From Neopestalotiopsis rosae (taxonomy: Eukaryota; Ascomycota; Sordariomycetes; Amphisphaeriales; Sporocadaceae), in NCBI GenBank assembly GCA_023078685.1, contig JALGAS010000003.1, forward strand, positions 186,001 through 250,000: DNA of 64,000 nt, given 5' to 3'. The stretch's first letter is position 1. Each line of letters starts with the position of its first letter. Of the stretch, positions 47,712-60,990 are shown piece by piece. Below the pieces are notes generated by a model that saw nothing but the letters and a program-made list of their open reading frames with translations, made no database searches and was not told where the DNA came from. The translations under genes and the position numbers were made by a program.

Positions 47712-49604
47712 TGTAGGTCGGGCAAAGGTCGGGCGGCGAGCTACGACCCGCGCATTGACTATAGATAATTCCTGTGTGCGAGTAGGAAGAATTGCTATGT
47801 TTCAGTGCGATATCGCGACTTGATATAGACGCGGGCGGCGCTGAACGAGGTTTGGACAGCTTCGTGAGGAACCGAGGGATGTACGAAGTAGTTCGGGCGA
47901 GATTGTCTACGCTGGCGGATTCAGAGCGCGGCAAAAGATCTTTGCTATCGTAGCAGCGAACAGTTGGAGAGGGATCTTGGGATGAATCAAGCGGTCGACA
48001 TGAACAAGGTGCAATTGCGTCTTGGGTACAGAAATCATGCAACAATTCGCAGCCTCGGGACAGTGGGGTTTGGGAAATGGAAATGTTGCGACAAGGCTGA
48101 AGATTCCAATGGCACATGTTTGTTTCTAAGCTCCAACGGCTTTAGTGCACTTACATGAACCGCCCGAGCGCCCTGGACTTCGGTAATTCCTTGCCAAGGG
48201 TGGATTCCCGTCAAGTAAGGAACCCCTGCAATAGCACTAAAACATTGCTGTAGATAGGTACGTACCATGTACTGAGGAGGAACTTGTAAGCGTTCAACGG
48301 ACATTGCCGCATATCTTACCTGCATTTCAAGAACCCTTGGATCCTGCAGCTACAATACATATCTCATGTCTTGATGATTGCGGTGTGGTGAGTGATTCAA
48401 GTCTGCCCTTTCTTCGTCGATTGAGGATTGTGCATGGTGTTGGATCTCCTTTGCATACGCCCGCGCTCCTTCAAGCCATCGAGTAGCTTGTTGCACTATT
48501 ATTGTTGCTCCGGATCACTCTCGTCACGCGTGAACCTCGCTCGTAGTGGAGCTGGAGATGATCGTCCAAACACCTTGAGCTCCGTACTCTGTGCGGAATG
48601 CCCTGCCCTGGCAGCCTGGGTAGTGTAGAGCAGAGGTGAGAGCCCCCATCAGAGTGGGGGATGCTGTACATACTGTACCTACTCAGCAGAGCATCAAGAG
48701 AACTGGGCCTCACCTTTCTGGAATGTCGGGGGTTCGCATAGGTATTGAAGGCATCGGATCCGAAGCACATCACAACCTCAAAACGCTGCCTGCCGCCTCA
48801 ACTTCATTTAAGAGGATCAGGTCACATGGTCATCTTGTTACTCGTATATACTCGGTCTTCTCTCGGCAGAGCTTCCTTCCACTCGTTCCTTCTTCCCCCT
48901 TCTTCGCTCCTCATCAGGCCATTTCAAGTGAACAAGACTTTTCAGATTTGTTCCTTTGCCGTCACCATGGATGGCAGGTGATATCTGCGGACCTTATTCC
49001 CGACCCCTGCACTGGCTCATTTCCTCTTCTTCCGGGGTTATCGTTCTTGTCATTGGGGGTAGGCAGACAAGTCAAACAAGGTCGACGACTGATGAGAGTG
49101 GTACTGTAACCGCGCATAAATTATGGCTCTGTAAGCGAATTCCGCGCTGCAATCCCTTTGATCCAGATCTGCTAGAATAGCTGCCGATCCTGTAACGCTA
49201 CCGAATATTTTTCAACAGTCTACAAGGCCTCCGGTGCCCTGTAGTACAGATTATCATAGGTCGTTGCGGGTAGCCCGGCAGGACTGCCGGAAAGAGCAAC
49301 GCCCCGGAGCTTAGGCTGACATCACTAACTTATTAGTAGTGGCAGGCATTTGATGGATAAGGTAGAGAAATTCCCATTATTATTTCATTCTGTGATTATT
49401 ATTGTTGTATCAATCTCACAATCTACATACAGCTGTAACCTTTTTTCTTCCTCTTCTTCTTTTTACTTATTCTTGGTCTCCTCTCTTTCTCGCGCGTTGA
49501 CCACAGCTATTGAAAACACGGCAATCAAGTTTCCCGCAAACAAATGAAATAAAACGAAACGAAACAACGAACATAGTAGTACATAGTGCGCTTAGTGCAA
49601 GCAC
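47712..49604. other. divergent intergenic region between SWD3 and ISC1
   Basis: It should hold both promoters. No open frame with protein character was seen. The stretch at 49370-49560 is T- and C-rich and then A-rich (AAACGAAACGAAAC) just before ATG 49605. Confidence 0.45.
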
Positions 49605-51432
49605 ATGGAAGACCTCTCTGAAGAGCTCACGGAGCTCAACGTATTGACCTTGAATTGCTGGGGTCTCTTACACCTCTCTGCCCAGCGCGCCGCCAGACTC
49701 CAGGTCATAGGACACACGATTGGCTCAACGACGCCTACACCGCACATTGTAGCTCTGCAGGAATGCTGGACTCAGGAGGACTACTTGGCCATTCGCCGGG
49801 CCACCCGCTTCATATTGCCATATGGCAAATTCTACCATAGCGGAGCCTTTGGAGGCGGTCTCGCCATTCTCTCAAAGTGGCCGATTGAAGAGAGCTCCAT
49901 GCACCAGTATCCCTTGAATGGGCGCCCGACTGCCTTCTTTCGCGGAGACTGGTTCGTCGGCAAGGGAGTGGCTTGTGCCAAGATTCGATACGGCACTGGA
50001 CCTAGAGACGTAGTTGAAGTCTTTAATACTCATGTAAGTCGACCGGAAGACACCTGTATCTTCAGAAATACTCATGATCCGCGGCCCTCAGACTCACCCC
50101 AGCTACGAACATGGAACCAAGTGTACATACACCGCACATCGACTGTCTCAAGCCTGGGAACTGTCCAAGCTGTTGCGCGGAGCTGCCGCTCGTGGCCATC
50201 TGGTCTTGGCACTCGGAGATTTCAACGACACGCCCATGTCCCTCATGCATCGCATCATCACTGCTCACTCTACCGTAAGGGACGTTTGGAGGGTTCTGCA
50301 TCCAGATTCATCCGTGGGATCGGCTGAAGATGAGTCGGAACGCGCCCGGCGGCGGCCTGTACCAACTGTGGAATATAATATTAATGAAAACGGTGCTACG
50401 AGTAATACCATTTACAACACATGGAGATGGCCCAAGTCTCAGCAAAGACTTCTTGGCAAGGGTCGCGAAGACGATTGGCCTCAGATCCCACCAGACACCC
50501 TCGACCCAAGAGGTCAGCGGATCGACTATATTTTTGCCTCCTCTGGTCTTGTTGAGAATGAGGAGGCTGACCGAGCTTGGGTCGTCCATGACGCTCGAGT
50601 TGGCATGATGGGCCGTCATCCAGAGCTCGGCTGCAGCCTTTCCGACCACTTCTCCGTTGAGGCGACGCTTGTCCTGCACCGAGAACACCCATCCATGCCG
50701 TCTTCCCCAATGGACAATCACTACCACCAATATCAGGGCGGTGGCACATCTGCGCAGCATTACGGACAGCACTTGTTGCCTACTCGGCCCCCGGGCGGCG
50801 GCGGCGGCGTCTCAGTGGCGGAAACCAAGGCGACCGAGATCCCAAATGCCGACCTGGAGAACGGCGTGTACCTGCAGTCCCCCTCGACCTCGGAGACGCA
50901 CCTCCCGCCGACCAAGAACGAGAGCTCGGACGCGCACGCGCAGCTGCAGTCGTCGTACGCGGCGCAGCTGGCCGCCGCCGCCCAGCCCGTTGCCTACCTG
51001 CCGCCGCGCGCCTACGACGAGATGCTCGAGGAAATCCGCGCCTACATGGCCCGGGAGCGCTTCCAGCGGCGCTGGCGGGGGATCCACTTTGGCACCTGGC
51101 TCATCGTAACCGTCATTTGCTACATTGGCGTCTGGTGGACTCCCCACTATGTCGCCTTTATCCTCATGGTGCTGTCCAGCCTCGGCCTGGCCGCCGGCGT
51201 CGTCGACGGCCTGATCGCCCTGCTCTTTGTCGGCTCCGAGATGCGCGCCCTCAAGGAGTTTGAGTGGGAGATTGAAAATGTGCGGACCTATGCCGTGGCG
51301 GCGGAGCGAGGAGGAACAGGAGGCGGCGGCGGCGGTGGTGGTGGTGGTGGACGGGGCGCGTCGCCTGCTGCTGCTCTGGAGGAGGAGCCGTTGCCGAGGA
51401 GTAGTCGAGAGGGCAGTAGGGATAAGTCGTGA
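49605..51432 (+). CDS. ISC1: inositol phosphosphingolipid phospholipase C (Isc1/neutral sphingomyelinase)
   Basis: Two exons, 49605-50033 and 50092-51432; 589 residues. The DNase I-like catalytic domain has Asn17 in LNCWGL, Glu53 in ALQECW, a FNTHTH stretch built across the splice junction, Asp186 and Asn188 in GDFND, and the general base His329 in SDH. These are the Mg-binding and catalytic residues of the family. Two closely spaced membrane segments near residues 470-525 follow a helical linker, as in yeast Isc1 and mammalian nSMase2-like enzymes. The enzyme splits inositol phosphoceramides to ceramide at ER or mitochondrial membranes. Unusual parts are a Pro/Gly/Gln-rich linker and an 11-Gly run (51319-51351) near the C-terminus. 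The gene converges on UBR1. Confidence 0.93.
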
Positions 51433-51994
51433 AACCTTTTCGTTTCTTTCGGGCGACCATTGGTTTCTACTCTAGGTGAGAGAGACTTGCACGGAAACTT
51501 TATCGTTATGACAAGCACAGCATTGATACCAGGATCAAGTACATTTTTATCTTTAGCATATACCCAAGCAACGCGTATCTTTAATGGAAATCAAAGTTTG
51601 CCAGATCTTTGTCCTGCTCGAGTTCCAACTGTCACATTTGAAACTCGCAATCCCATTTCAACAAGGGAAATGAATTCAGCAAGACTATGCATCAGGTATC
51701 TCTATATTTAGAAGTCGTGGCAGCTACCTGAATATACCCGGAACGCCCGGGACCTCGTGGCGCCGAACCACAACTGAATCTTGCATGCTGAATAGGTATA
51801 AACGAGAGGCCCAAAACAAAATTACGGATGCTGTGCTGATTGATACTTTGACTGACCCGCTGACCATGTTTTCAGCCCTCGAGTTCGGATTGAGGAAGAA
51901 ATACAAAACCCATGTATGTTGTGCAAGTCTCACGTCGTCTTTGTCTACCCCGTCGTCTAATCTACTCCCACAACTGATCAATCCATCTGGGGAT
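51433..51994. other. intergenic between convergent ISC1 and UBR1
   Basis: 3' flanks of both genes only. Nothing else was recognised. Confidence 0.5.
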
Positions 51995-54900
51995 CTAAAT
52001 GGTTTCCCATCCACCATTGTTGATGTCCGCTTCCAATTTCCGGCTGATGAAGCTGGGGATGCCGTGGGAAAGCCAGATATTTCTGAGAGCATCATAACGC
52101 TTCTGGTTCAAGTAGAGGAGACGCCCATGACGGAGACCCACGTCGACTTCGCCATAACGATCAATGTACGGAGCGTTGCTGAATGAGCCGCTAACTCGGT
52201 GCAGGTAGAAGATGGAACACTTTCGAATATTGATAAATAGACCGATGTTGCGTTGACACCTGAGCATAGAGTTAGTACATCAACGAGATAGTCTACCAGC
52301 AAAAATAACCTACTTGAATAACATGTGCTGGCTTGCACCGCCAATCTTCATGGCTGGCTTGTCGTCTCGGCCGTCCTCCTTGTAGTCCATCAGGCAGCAC
52401 AGAGTTTGACCACAGAAAATATCTCCACAAAACAAACAAATGATTGGGTCTGCGAGATCCTTGCCAGTGCTTGGGCAACGGCGCTGCGCACATTGTTCGA
52501 TCAATGTATCATAATTCTTGGGCAAACCGACCAATTCAAAGATACCCGGGTGGCTGAGCTGTGCAGACCTCGGCAGTACATGGGGACCCTCCCGTCTGGT
52601 CGGGGGCGCCGGAGCCGGATAATAGACTTGGTGCTTGATCCATCCTTGCACGGTCGACTCAATACGTGATGGCCACCCACACTGAGGGGCAAATTGTGTC
52701 AGAGCAGCACACATCTCATCAAAGGTTGGCACACGCAGAGCGGCAGTGAGTCGGGACAGCTCATCCTCTTCGGGTGCCGTTGGCACATAGCTGTTGAAAT
52801 CGACACCATAGTGAACATGCAAGAGGATGGTGGTCTTGCGAAGGAAAACAAGGGCGTACTTCTTGACAAAGACGTAGAAATCCTGAAGACTACTCATGCA
52901 CGACTGTTCAAAGCCGAGATTGGGCAGGTCCTCGGAAAGTTCACCAGCCTCATCGCTGTACTTGATACCCGTCAGGGTGATGTTGTTGCAGAAGGCGGCA
53001 AAGTTGGCAAGAGCATTGTCCTCGGGGTCCCGATTCACCATATGTTCCAGCCACTTGCCTATGGGCATGTTCCTCGCAATGTGATAGACGGCCTTTACGA
53101 TCTCGGCCAGGTAGTACAGCCGCACCAAGTTGTTGATATCCGTGTACTGAGACATGCCGATTCCAAAGACACTCTCACATAGTACAATGAACGGGTCCTC
53201 ACTCAGGAGAGGTGCGAAGCTGTCGATTGCCGGTCGCCCTTTGCTCGTCTCGTATCCTTCGTATTGGGATATGAACAGTTGACAGATTTGGCGCTCAACG
53301 TCTCTCCGGTACTCACTGTTGACGCGACTCTCTCCGCCATACCGTAATCCGCCAATGGCAATGTATGCAGTCACTGTCTCTGAAAGAATTCGCAATTGTA
53401 TCAGTGCCTGCTCCGGAACCTTTTCTACAAGGGTCATTCCATATTGCGCTTCTATGCCCCTCTGACCGATTTCGGTTGCCGAAATCGAGAAGCCCACAGC
53501 CTGTGCAAGAGCTCTGTTGCCGCCAACATCGTCATTCTTAATATCGGGATCCAATCTGTTCAACAATTTGTTGCTGGAAAGTGTTTCTCGCAAACGTTGA
53601 TAGGCTCGCCTGAGAACCTTGTCATGAGGAGTTTCGGGGCTTCTGGATCTCAAGCTAGAATCTGGCGTGGTCACGGGCGAGAACGCATCGCTAAATGGAG
53701 TACGAATGCCGGTTGACTGCGAAACAAAGACGTCCCAGCTCGAGTCCGAACCCTCGTGTTGGGAAGATGCCTCGTTGAGCGTCTCTGGCATTTTGACCTT
53801 GACATAATCTGCAAACGCTTGCTGCCCAGCCTGATAGAAGTCTGATGGTTCAAGCTGCGTCGGGGTCTCCAAAAACGAGGCGAGGTCTGAAGGATTTTGC
53901 AGGACGCCGGGATAAGACTCCTCCTTGCCATCCCAGGTGATGGGCAAGAAGGCGTTACCGAGAGCTTTGCACAGTGGACAAACGAATTCCTTTCGCTCCA
54001 AGGACTCGGGGTGGTGACGTGCAATCTGGTGAACGTGTCGTCGTGAGGTTGCCTCTATGTACGTCTCGAAGCAGCTGTAGTGCATGATATGACCACAAGA
54101 CACGGCCACAGGTCCCTGGCGACACAGCTTTGCAGGAAATCCTTTCCCGATACCCTGTTTTTCTGCAGTGAACATCGCGCCAGCTGCATTGACTTTTTGT
54201 ACCATCTTGCGGTTCTCGTGCGCCAAGCCGAACGGTCTGTCGGGCTCAGCTGTCCTATCGAGGTTTACAGGAGTCTTGGCGGCTTCGCGAACAAAATCGG
54301 GATCTTGGAAATCCGTTTGGCGGAGAATATGGCTTTCAAGAAATAGACCAAAAGTGCCATACAGGCGTCCATCGTCGGCCTCTTCTTGACAAAGGATGCA
54401 AGTGCCTCGGGGATATTTCCAAAAGTTCTTTTGTTCCTCCAAGGGCGGCGCATCGTCGATGTCTTCCAAATCATCATCACCCCAATCAATGTCGCCCTGC
54501 ATCTCCAAGAAGCTCTTCTGCTGTTGTTGGAATTGCGCCATCACCTTGGCTTGACGATCTAGCGCGGCTCGCTTCTTGCGCTCTCGTTCTTCTTCCGCAT
54601 TTTGCGTACTGGCTGGAGAAGCAGTATCCAGTCTGTCAATTGGTATGCCCAGTCGAAGATATGCAGAGTCAAAGTGCGATGGCATCTTTTGCCGCATCCT
54701 CTTAAGAATCAAGGTGATCTTGGCATGGCATGCCTTGAATTCCTCCTTTGATGTTATCAACTCCAACAACGATACAATCGTCTTGGCGGCAGGTGTATCT
54801 TGGAGGAAGTTGCTACGACCTTGTGTGTTGAGAGCAATGTAGACAAAAGAGCTGTCTTCAGGGCCCTTCTCCTCGGTCCTGTCCTCGGCGATGGCGATCA

Positions 54901-57900
54901 AGACCAAGTGCAACACAACCTGCAAGAAAGCTTCAACCCGAGTGAAGGGTACATCGGGTGTGAGCCTCTGTGCCACTAGAGGATAGAGGAGGCAGTAGTA
55001 GATGATCTGAGCAAACATGCCAGTACTAGTAAAGTTGCCAATGCCTATAAATGCTCCCGACTTGATGGGTTTGAGCTTGGGTTCATATACGACATCTTCA
55101 AGAGGTTGGCCCGTTTTTTGAGCCATCAACTTGCGATAAGAGGCTTCCGACTCTTCCCGCTGATTTTTGTTATAATGAGCAATGTAGGGATCAATATCCT
55201 CAATCAAATGAGGTCGAAGCTCAAACGTTCCCACGTCAGAGACACCCTCTGGTGCTTTGTAGGTGGCGACCTCATCGAGGACTTGCTGGAAGTCTTCCTG
55301 CTCGTGAAACCTGTCTGGAAGTTTGCTGCAGATCTCGTTGAAAGATAAGGGGCGGAAGCAGAGAACATGGGTTACATCACGGCGCATAGCCATCAAATGA
55401 GTTTCGTGCTTATCTTGTGTAGGGATCAAGGATGTCCGATCACTCAGCAACACGATCAGTAGATGTATCATGTCCTCGATAATCTCAAGGTGCTGATTTA
55501 CATCTTGACCATCGGTTGTCTGCTCGAAAATCCCCTTTACCCATTGCTCCATGCCGAATCGATCTACAATGGACGCAAGCACACGGCCGGGGTCGCATAC
55601 AACCATTGCAGTCTGGAGCAGGAATATATCTCGATGGTGGGTGTGGTTTCGATGGAGCTGATTGCGGTACGTGAGGGCTTGGTGGCGAAGACTAATGCCA
55701 TTGCGCACCCACATGCCCGCCTTGATCTGAGCAAGCCAGGCACAGACACGGAGCGGGTAGTCGAAAGCAGCCATCAGATAGTCCTGCGGTGCATAGTCGC
55801 GCTTAGGCATGGCTTTTCGGCCCATTGACTTTGGCTTCATCTTGAGATCTTGAGCAGTAAAGCTCAGGATGGAAGCAAGCTGTTGTGGGGATATGTGTTT
55901 TCCGCACTCGATGAGCCAAGATAATGTGTAATGAAGAGCGTGGTGGAAGCTTATAGGCTGTTCATCGACTACAAACTTGACGACATCGTACTTGACGGAT
56001 TCGCCAGCAAACTCAAAATCACTAAGAGTCTTGAAGCGCACTTCGTCTTTGATCTCTGCATGGGTAAATCGGGCACGCTCGGCGCCAATTGAGTTGATGA
56101 TGACATTCTTGGCAGTAAGTCTGATTGCCTTGGAGATATGCTGCAAATCATCCTCCGACAGATTGCGGAAGGAGTCGGCCAGGAGTCGACAAAGCTGATT
56201 GATCTCTCGTGTCATCAATGAAGCTCCGATCCAGCTGTCCGTTTCGTACTCGACGTGCTCGCCAATAGCTCGCGTATTGGGGCAGATACCCTGATGAAGC
56301 TTGACGAGATCCAGGAACTGCAGCAGATATCGCTCTTCTGTTCTCATCCGTTCCTGGACATGGGGAGACCCGAATAGATACTTGATATCAACGTAGAAGT
56401 GGTACATTCTTCGATTGGTGACAGACCCTGTATCAAATCCGAGAACAGCACTCGAGGAAACTTCCCAGGGATGACCAACTTGTCTGGTGGTCAAGAAGGT
56501 ATACAGAATCGCCAAGAGGTTGGTCAGAAAGTTGCCTCGCTCGACCACTTCAGCCGTGATGGACGGCGTTGTCAGCATCTGAAGGGAGATGTTGATAATG
56601 GAGTGGTCTGGCTCGCGGTCTCCGATCAAATACAATTGAGCAAGCGTTGTATAAAGTGCAGCAAATCGCAGACCTAAGATGCGCTTGAATTCGGGAATAG
56701 TGACTACGGTGGAAATGTAGAGGGACCGAAGGTCTTGCCGAACCTTCTTCCACATCCGCAGATCGAACAGAATCAACCAGTCCAGACGAACCCTCTCGAA
56801 GACGTCCTCGAAAGTGTGCTCTGGCGCGGGCTCCAAATAGGCTGGCGGTGCCTCGAGCCAGTATCGGCCCGGCCGTGGGGGCTCTGAGTTGTCTCCCGGT
56901 TTCTGACCAGGAGTTTTGGGGACTTCAAGGTTGACCTTAGCGTAAACATTTGAAGAAATCAAAGGCTCAGCGGTGTCAGAGTCCGAAGGCGTGAGCTCTC
57001 GGTCTCGCGTCGTGCGCCTTGGTACTGGAGGCGGGGGCGGTGGAGGAGGCGGATAACCTGCCATTGTAGCCTCATCGTCATCGAGCACATCTCCTGGGCC
57101 TTCCTGGTTTCCGAAAAGTGGCGGCATATTGACTTCTGCACCAGCACCGGCGTCGATCATCATAACATCGCCGTCAAGGTCGTCGTCATCCTCATCGTCG
57201 TCATGATCATCCTCGTCGCTGCCAGGTGTCTGGTTTTCATCATCGTCATTATCCTCGGAGTCATCTAGCATGTCGCCCAGGGTTGCGCCCGTCATTTGAG
57301 CTCCAGCAGCGTTCATACGAGCCAAGATGCGTGCACGCCTCATAAAATAGCGAGCTGTCTCGTTTTGCTCGTGTTCTTGATCCAGTACTTCCTCATCCTC
57401 AATTCCGGGAGGATTACTCTTGTGTGAAGCAGGACTGCCCTCTCTCCATGGTCTCAGAAGCTCTTCACAGATGATTTGGCGAAGAATACTGCCATCGTTT
57501 CCCACAAAACATCCCGCAATGTCGTTCAGCCAGCCAATCATGGTACCACACATCTGCTCGCGGAAGGTGTCGCGTGATGAACGGATAGTGACGGTAACCT
57601 TGATCTGCTCCAGAATCTTGGCTACCCTGAGGAGGTGGTCGATATCACTGCTATACATGAGCAGACTGCGTCCGGTGCTGTCGGTCTCTAGGGCTCTCTT
57701 GTAGCCTTCTGCCATGGTGGTCCTACAAGCCCTGGCGACTTGAGACTCGACTTCGTCGACAGTATGCTTCTCATCGTTCCAGAGTAGTACAGCCCATTCG
57801 CCGGGTGAATCCACATCGCCTCCGCAATACACAGAATTGAGGCGTGACGATTTCTCGTCCTGCTCAATGGACTCTCTCGTCTTTGATTGTCGCAACTGCT

Positions 57901-58513
57901 CTGGCGCGCAAGAAATGACATCGCAGATAAAGTCCAGGACACGAGCTACCGTCATTCGAATGTTCCCAACGAGATCGGTGGGCAGACCTGCTGCCTCTTT
58001 GCCCTTGCCCTTGGACTGGTCGCCATGCAGTTCAGAGTGTATGGTGCAGTAAACTGGCCGCTTCCATGCCTCTGGATCACCGCAGTCGCAACAGCCACTG
58101 TTTCCTGGCGAGATTGTAATCTTGACCATATGGCCCTCGTGGTCAGTCGCATCAAAACATTTGCTGCAAAGGACGCAAGTCTCATCGGCGCTACAAGTGC
58201 GGCATCCGTACGATGCCTCGCCAGCGCGGAAGATGTGGCCACAGGCTTTCCCCCGAGCTGCCTCTGTGTATTCTGCCCCTTCGACGGCGCCCTGGGCTTC
58301 CCTCAGCTTCAAGGCGCTCTGGGGAGTGATCTTGCCATCGGGGAAGAGCAGGCGCATGTATTCTGGCCGCCCGCCCGCCGCGGACCAGAAAAGGTTGTAG
58401 AGGAGATCTTTCGAGGCGCCATCGCTGTATCGGTATCCGTGCCGCCGCGGAAGCTCTATCAAATGCTGGCAGAGCTGCAGCTCTTGGGTCGACAAAGTCG
58501 GCTCCGTCATCAT
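51995..58513 (-). CDS. UBR1: N-end-rule E3 ubiquitin ligase Ubr1
   Basis: A very large first exon (58513-52314) and a second exon (52259-51995) joined over a 54-nt intron with a TACTAAC branch; 2154 residues. The UBR box lies at about 91-160 (Cys91 onward, with CVLCSKCF, DHEGH and CCDCGD) and binds basic N-terminal residues. A ClpS-like N-domain follows near 225-300 (EWAVLLWNDEKHTVDEV), which binds bulky hydrophobic ones. Next comes an Asp-rich disordered stretch near 410-460 with a Pro run after it. A RING domain lies near 1370-1515, with CILCQEE and FVCPLCKALGN. The C-terminal UBLC cap has CLFCGDIFCG. With the E2 Rad6 it marks N-degron proteins for the proteasome. The second exon completes the conserved end and is required for full length. 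This is the longest gene in the window. Confidence 0.97.
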
Positions 58514-59470
58514 CAGGACTTAGGAAGGATCATCATAGACCTATGCCGAGAGTGCCGCGTTACGACTGTGTTTGGAGACCGATAGATCGATATCGGCCAA
58601 GGTGAATTAATCTCGAAAGAACACGCGTTCAAAATAAATTCGTAAAGTGTCTCGGGAATGTGAAAAAAGACCTTTACCAGTGACAGATCGTCGCGGTATC
58701 GGTAAGTGGTGCTAGGTTTAGATGTCTGGGTTGACAGCTGATGGTGGGGTTTTGATGATACAATCAACGGCTCGCTAGCTATGACAGTCGTTTGCCACAA
58801 ATCAGAAAGCTCCAGTACACTGCAAAGAGTTTCTCTACGGATCAAGGTGAGAAATCAAATTTTTATGGAAAGCGATCTACAAAAGTCTGGTATGTTTTGG
58901 ATTTGCCCTCGCTGTCGCTATCCGTTTCTTGTTAGGAAGGTCGAAACGGAGGGGCCGTGACGCACTGGTTCGTTGCTGGCGAGTGGTCGGTCGTAGATGC
59001 CAACTTTCAAATGAATGAGTGGTTCGCAGTTCTGAATGGGCATTTCAAGAAGTAACAACAGATATTGATGAATACGCGATCACTTTTTTCCCGATGATGC
59101 AACCAGAGCAATCCTCGCTGGGATCCCTCTTTCACTACCTATCCGACTCCGTATAACCAAGGTCTATCCATTAACACATCATGCCAGTCAACAACCTTCA
59201 CCGCCTGGGAACTCTGCTGACGCCGTGATGCAGATAGATAGCAACGTTGCATATTCATCACGCATGGGATCTTGGCCTCGTAGATAGCCGCCATGTACGG
59301 TATTATGGAAAAGACGCATGCATGACAAAGCCACATCGATCCGAGTCGTAGTGAGGTGATTCGCAATTCGTTTCAATAAAAGGTGTCTTGACCGTCTATG
59401 ATAATGTACAGAAGTTTAGGCTCTGGTGTTCATTGTCGCAAGTCTTTCGTTACTCGGTCGCTGTCACCAT
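58514..59470. other. intergenic, UBR1 promoter and QCR9 3' flank
   Basis: No supported coding frame was seen. The first 350 bases upstream of UBR1 probably hold its promoter. Confidence 0.45.
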
Positions 59471-59893
59471 CTATTCCTCGTCCTCCTCCTCGGCCTGGAC
59501 GTATCGGCTTCGGATGTCCTTCCATTGGCGCTGCCAGAGCTGTCAGTAAGTACGATTCGGGAACCATCGGAGATTGTAACGTACGCCGCGGTTGGCATTA
59601 TCCCACAGCTTGTTCATGCCCTGGTTGAAGAAGCTACCACACTGTCAGCAATTGTATGTTCCCTTCGTCATTAGTCCTAGTGCACGCACAGCTCGAAGGC
59701 GAAACCGCCAGCAAAGACGGCACCCAGCATCGTGAAGTTCCTTCGGAACAGAGCGCTATAGATCGATCGTTAATAGAGGGTCACGTTGCGTTTCGGATCG
59801 CATGGACGAACTTGTAGATAGGAGTGCCGGCCTGTTGCGCGATTAGTATCATGGAAACCTGGGAGGGATGCGGGCGCGTCGGATGCATACCAT
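59471..59893 (-). CDS. QCR9: cytochrome bc1 complex subunit 9 (Qcr9)
   Basis: Five tiny exons on the minus strand: 59893-59891, 59831-59812, 59755-59690, 59633-59585 and 59530-59471. The total is 198 nt and encodes 65 residues, close to yeast Qcr9 (66). The first coding exon is the ATG alone. Every intron (53-59 nt) has GT/AG ends, and several show a CTAAT or TTAAC branch. The protein starts AGTPIYNALFRRN, has one membrane helix (about 14-30), then GMNKLWDNANRGRQWKDI and an acidic tail, as in the family. Qcr9 is a small inner-membrane subunit of mitochondrial complex III next to the Rieske protein. No frame reveals this gene without splicing. It is divergent from PYM1. Confidence 0.9.
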
Positions 59894-60396
59894 TGTGAAG
59901 GATATGAGCAATCGTTCGCGATGAGACGTGTGCGGACGGGAGATGGGTGGTGGATCGAGGTTGACGTCGCTCAATTGACTTTCGTTTGTTGCGAACAAAT
60001 CTTTCGATGCAGGAATGGTGAGGCTCTCGAACTTCTTGCTCAGATTTGGGAATTGGTCGTTTCCGATTGGCTGGAGCTTTCCTGTAGCCGGACCCACAGT
60101 ACACGCTCGCTATTCCCAGCACGTTCAACTCAAGTGCCTGGCCTGGTGCTGCGAAGAACTGCACTGGAGCTTTTCTAGCTGCTGGCCGCCTGCCATAATT
60201 TTCGGGTCGCCTCAAGGCAGTTCGTCTTCTCCGTTCACGGACTGCAATATTTATATAATCAGTCTTTACATTTGTGCCTGTCTCAGTTTTTTTCCATAGC
60301 TACTCGAGCAACGATAATTTTTCTTGCCCCTGGAGGCTGCAACACCGGAACGCCGCAGCTCAGGTCGTACCCCGCCATTCGCTGTCCGCCTTAACG
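59894..60396. promoter_or_regulatory. bidirectional promoter region between QCR9 and PYM1
   Basis: About 500 bases separate two divergent start codons. The spacing suggests a shared promoter. No particular factor site was identified with confidence. Confidence 0.45.
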
Positions 60397-60990
60397 ATGC
60401 CTTCAGAGCCGTCCCGATCTGGCATCGTCACTGACGAGAACAGCGGCGAGCGGCAGATCCCAGAATCCGTCCGAGCCGATGGCACAACTCGAAAGGCGAT
60501 TAAGATTCGACCTGGCTACCGTCCCCCAGAGGATGTCGAGCTCTACAAAAACCGCACTGCCGAAGGCTTCAGAAATCGTGGCAAGGGCGGCGTTATTGGC
60601 GCAGAAGGACTGAAAGACCAGAAAGTCGAGGCGCCCTCTGCTGCAAGCAACAAGAACGCCAAACGCCGTGAAGCTCGCAAGAAGGCGAAGGAGGCCGAGG
60701 GGGAGCCATCTGCCCCTCAGCAGCCCAAGGAGGAGGCCAAGGCTGATGAGCTCGACCCCGAAGCCGAGAAGGAAAAGAAGGCCCGCAACCTCAAGAAGAA
60801 ATTGAAGCAAGCCAAGGAGTTGAAAAGCAAGAAGGACGAAGGACAATCGCTTCTCCCTGAGCAAATCGCCAAGGTTATCAAAATCAACGAGCTCATCAGG
60901 GAATTAGAGGCGCTTGGTTTCGATGCTGACGGTGAACCCAAGGCTGGCAACGGTACTGCTCAACCTCAAGATGGCAAGGTGGAAGGATGA
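60397..60990 (+). CDS. PYM1: Pym1, partner of Y14 and Mago (exon-junction complex recycling)
   Basis: Intronless, 197 residues. The N-terminal Mago/Y14-binding motif is plain: GIVTDENSGERQIPESVRAD followed by GTTRKAIKIRPGYRPPEDVE and LYKNR. The middle is highly charged with Lys/Glu/Ala repeats (KRREARKKAKEAEGEP, NLKKKLKQAKELKSKK) predicted as coiled helix. The last part, EQIAKVIKINELIRELEALG, resembles the ribosome- or eIF2A-like C-terminal helix of the family. PYM removes exon-junction complexes from spliced mRNAs by binding Mago-Y14 and the small ribosomal subunit in the cytoplasm. ATG 60397 is selected because the motif begins just after it; upstream in-frame sequence looks like leader. 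Confidence 0.93.
   Translation: MPSEPSRSGIVTDENSGERQIPESVRADGTTRKAIKIRPGYRPPEDVELYKNRTAEGFRNRGKGGVIGAEGLKDQKVEAPSAASNKNAKRREARKKAKEAEGEPSAPQQPKEEAKADELDPEAEKEKKARNLKKKLKQAKELKSKKDEGQSLLPEQIAKVIKINELIRELEALGFDADGEPKAGNGTAQPQDGKVEG

Noticed and set aside
47687..47725. Upstream extension of SWD3 with a poly-Pro start
   Set aside because: It is created only by translation of the C23 homopolymer. The ATG at 47686 is the natural start.
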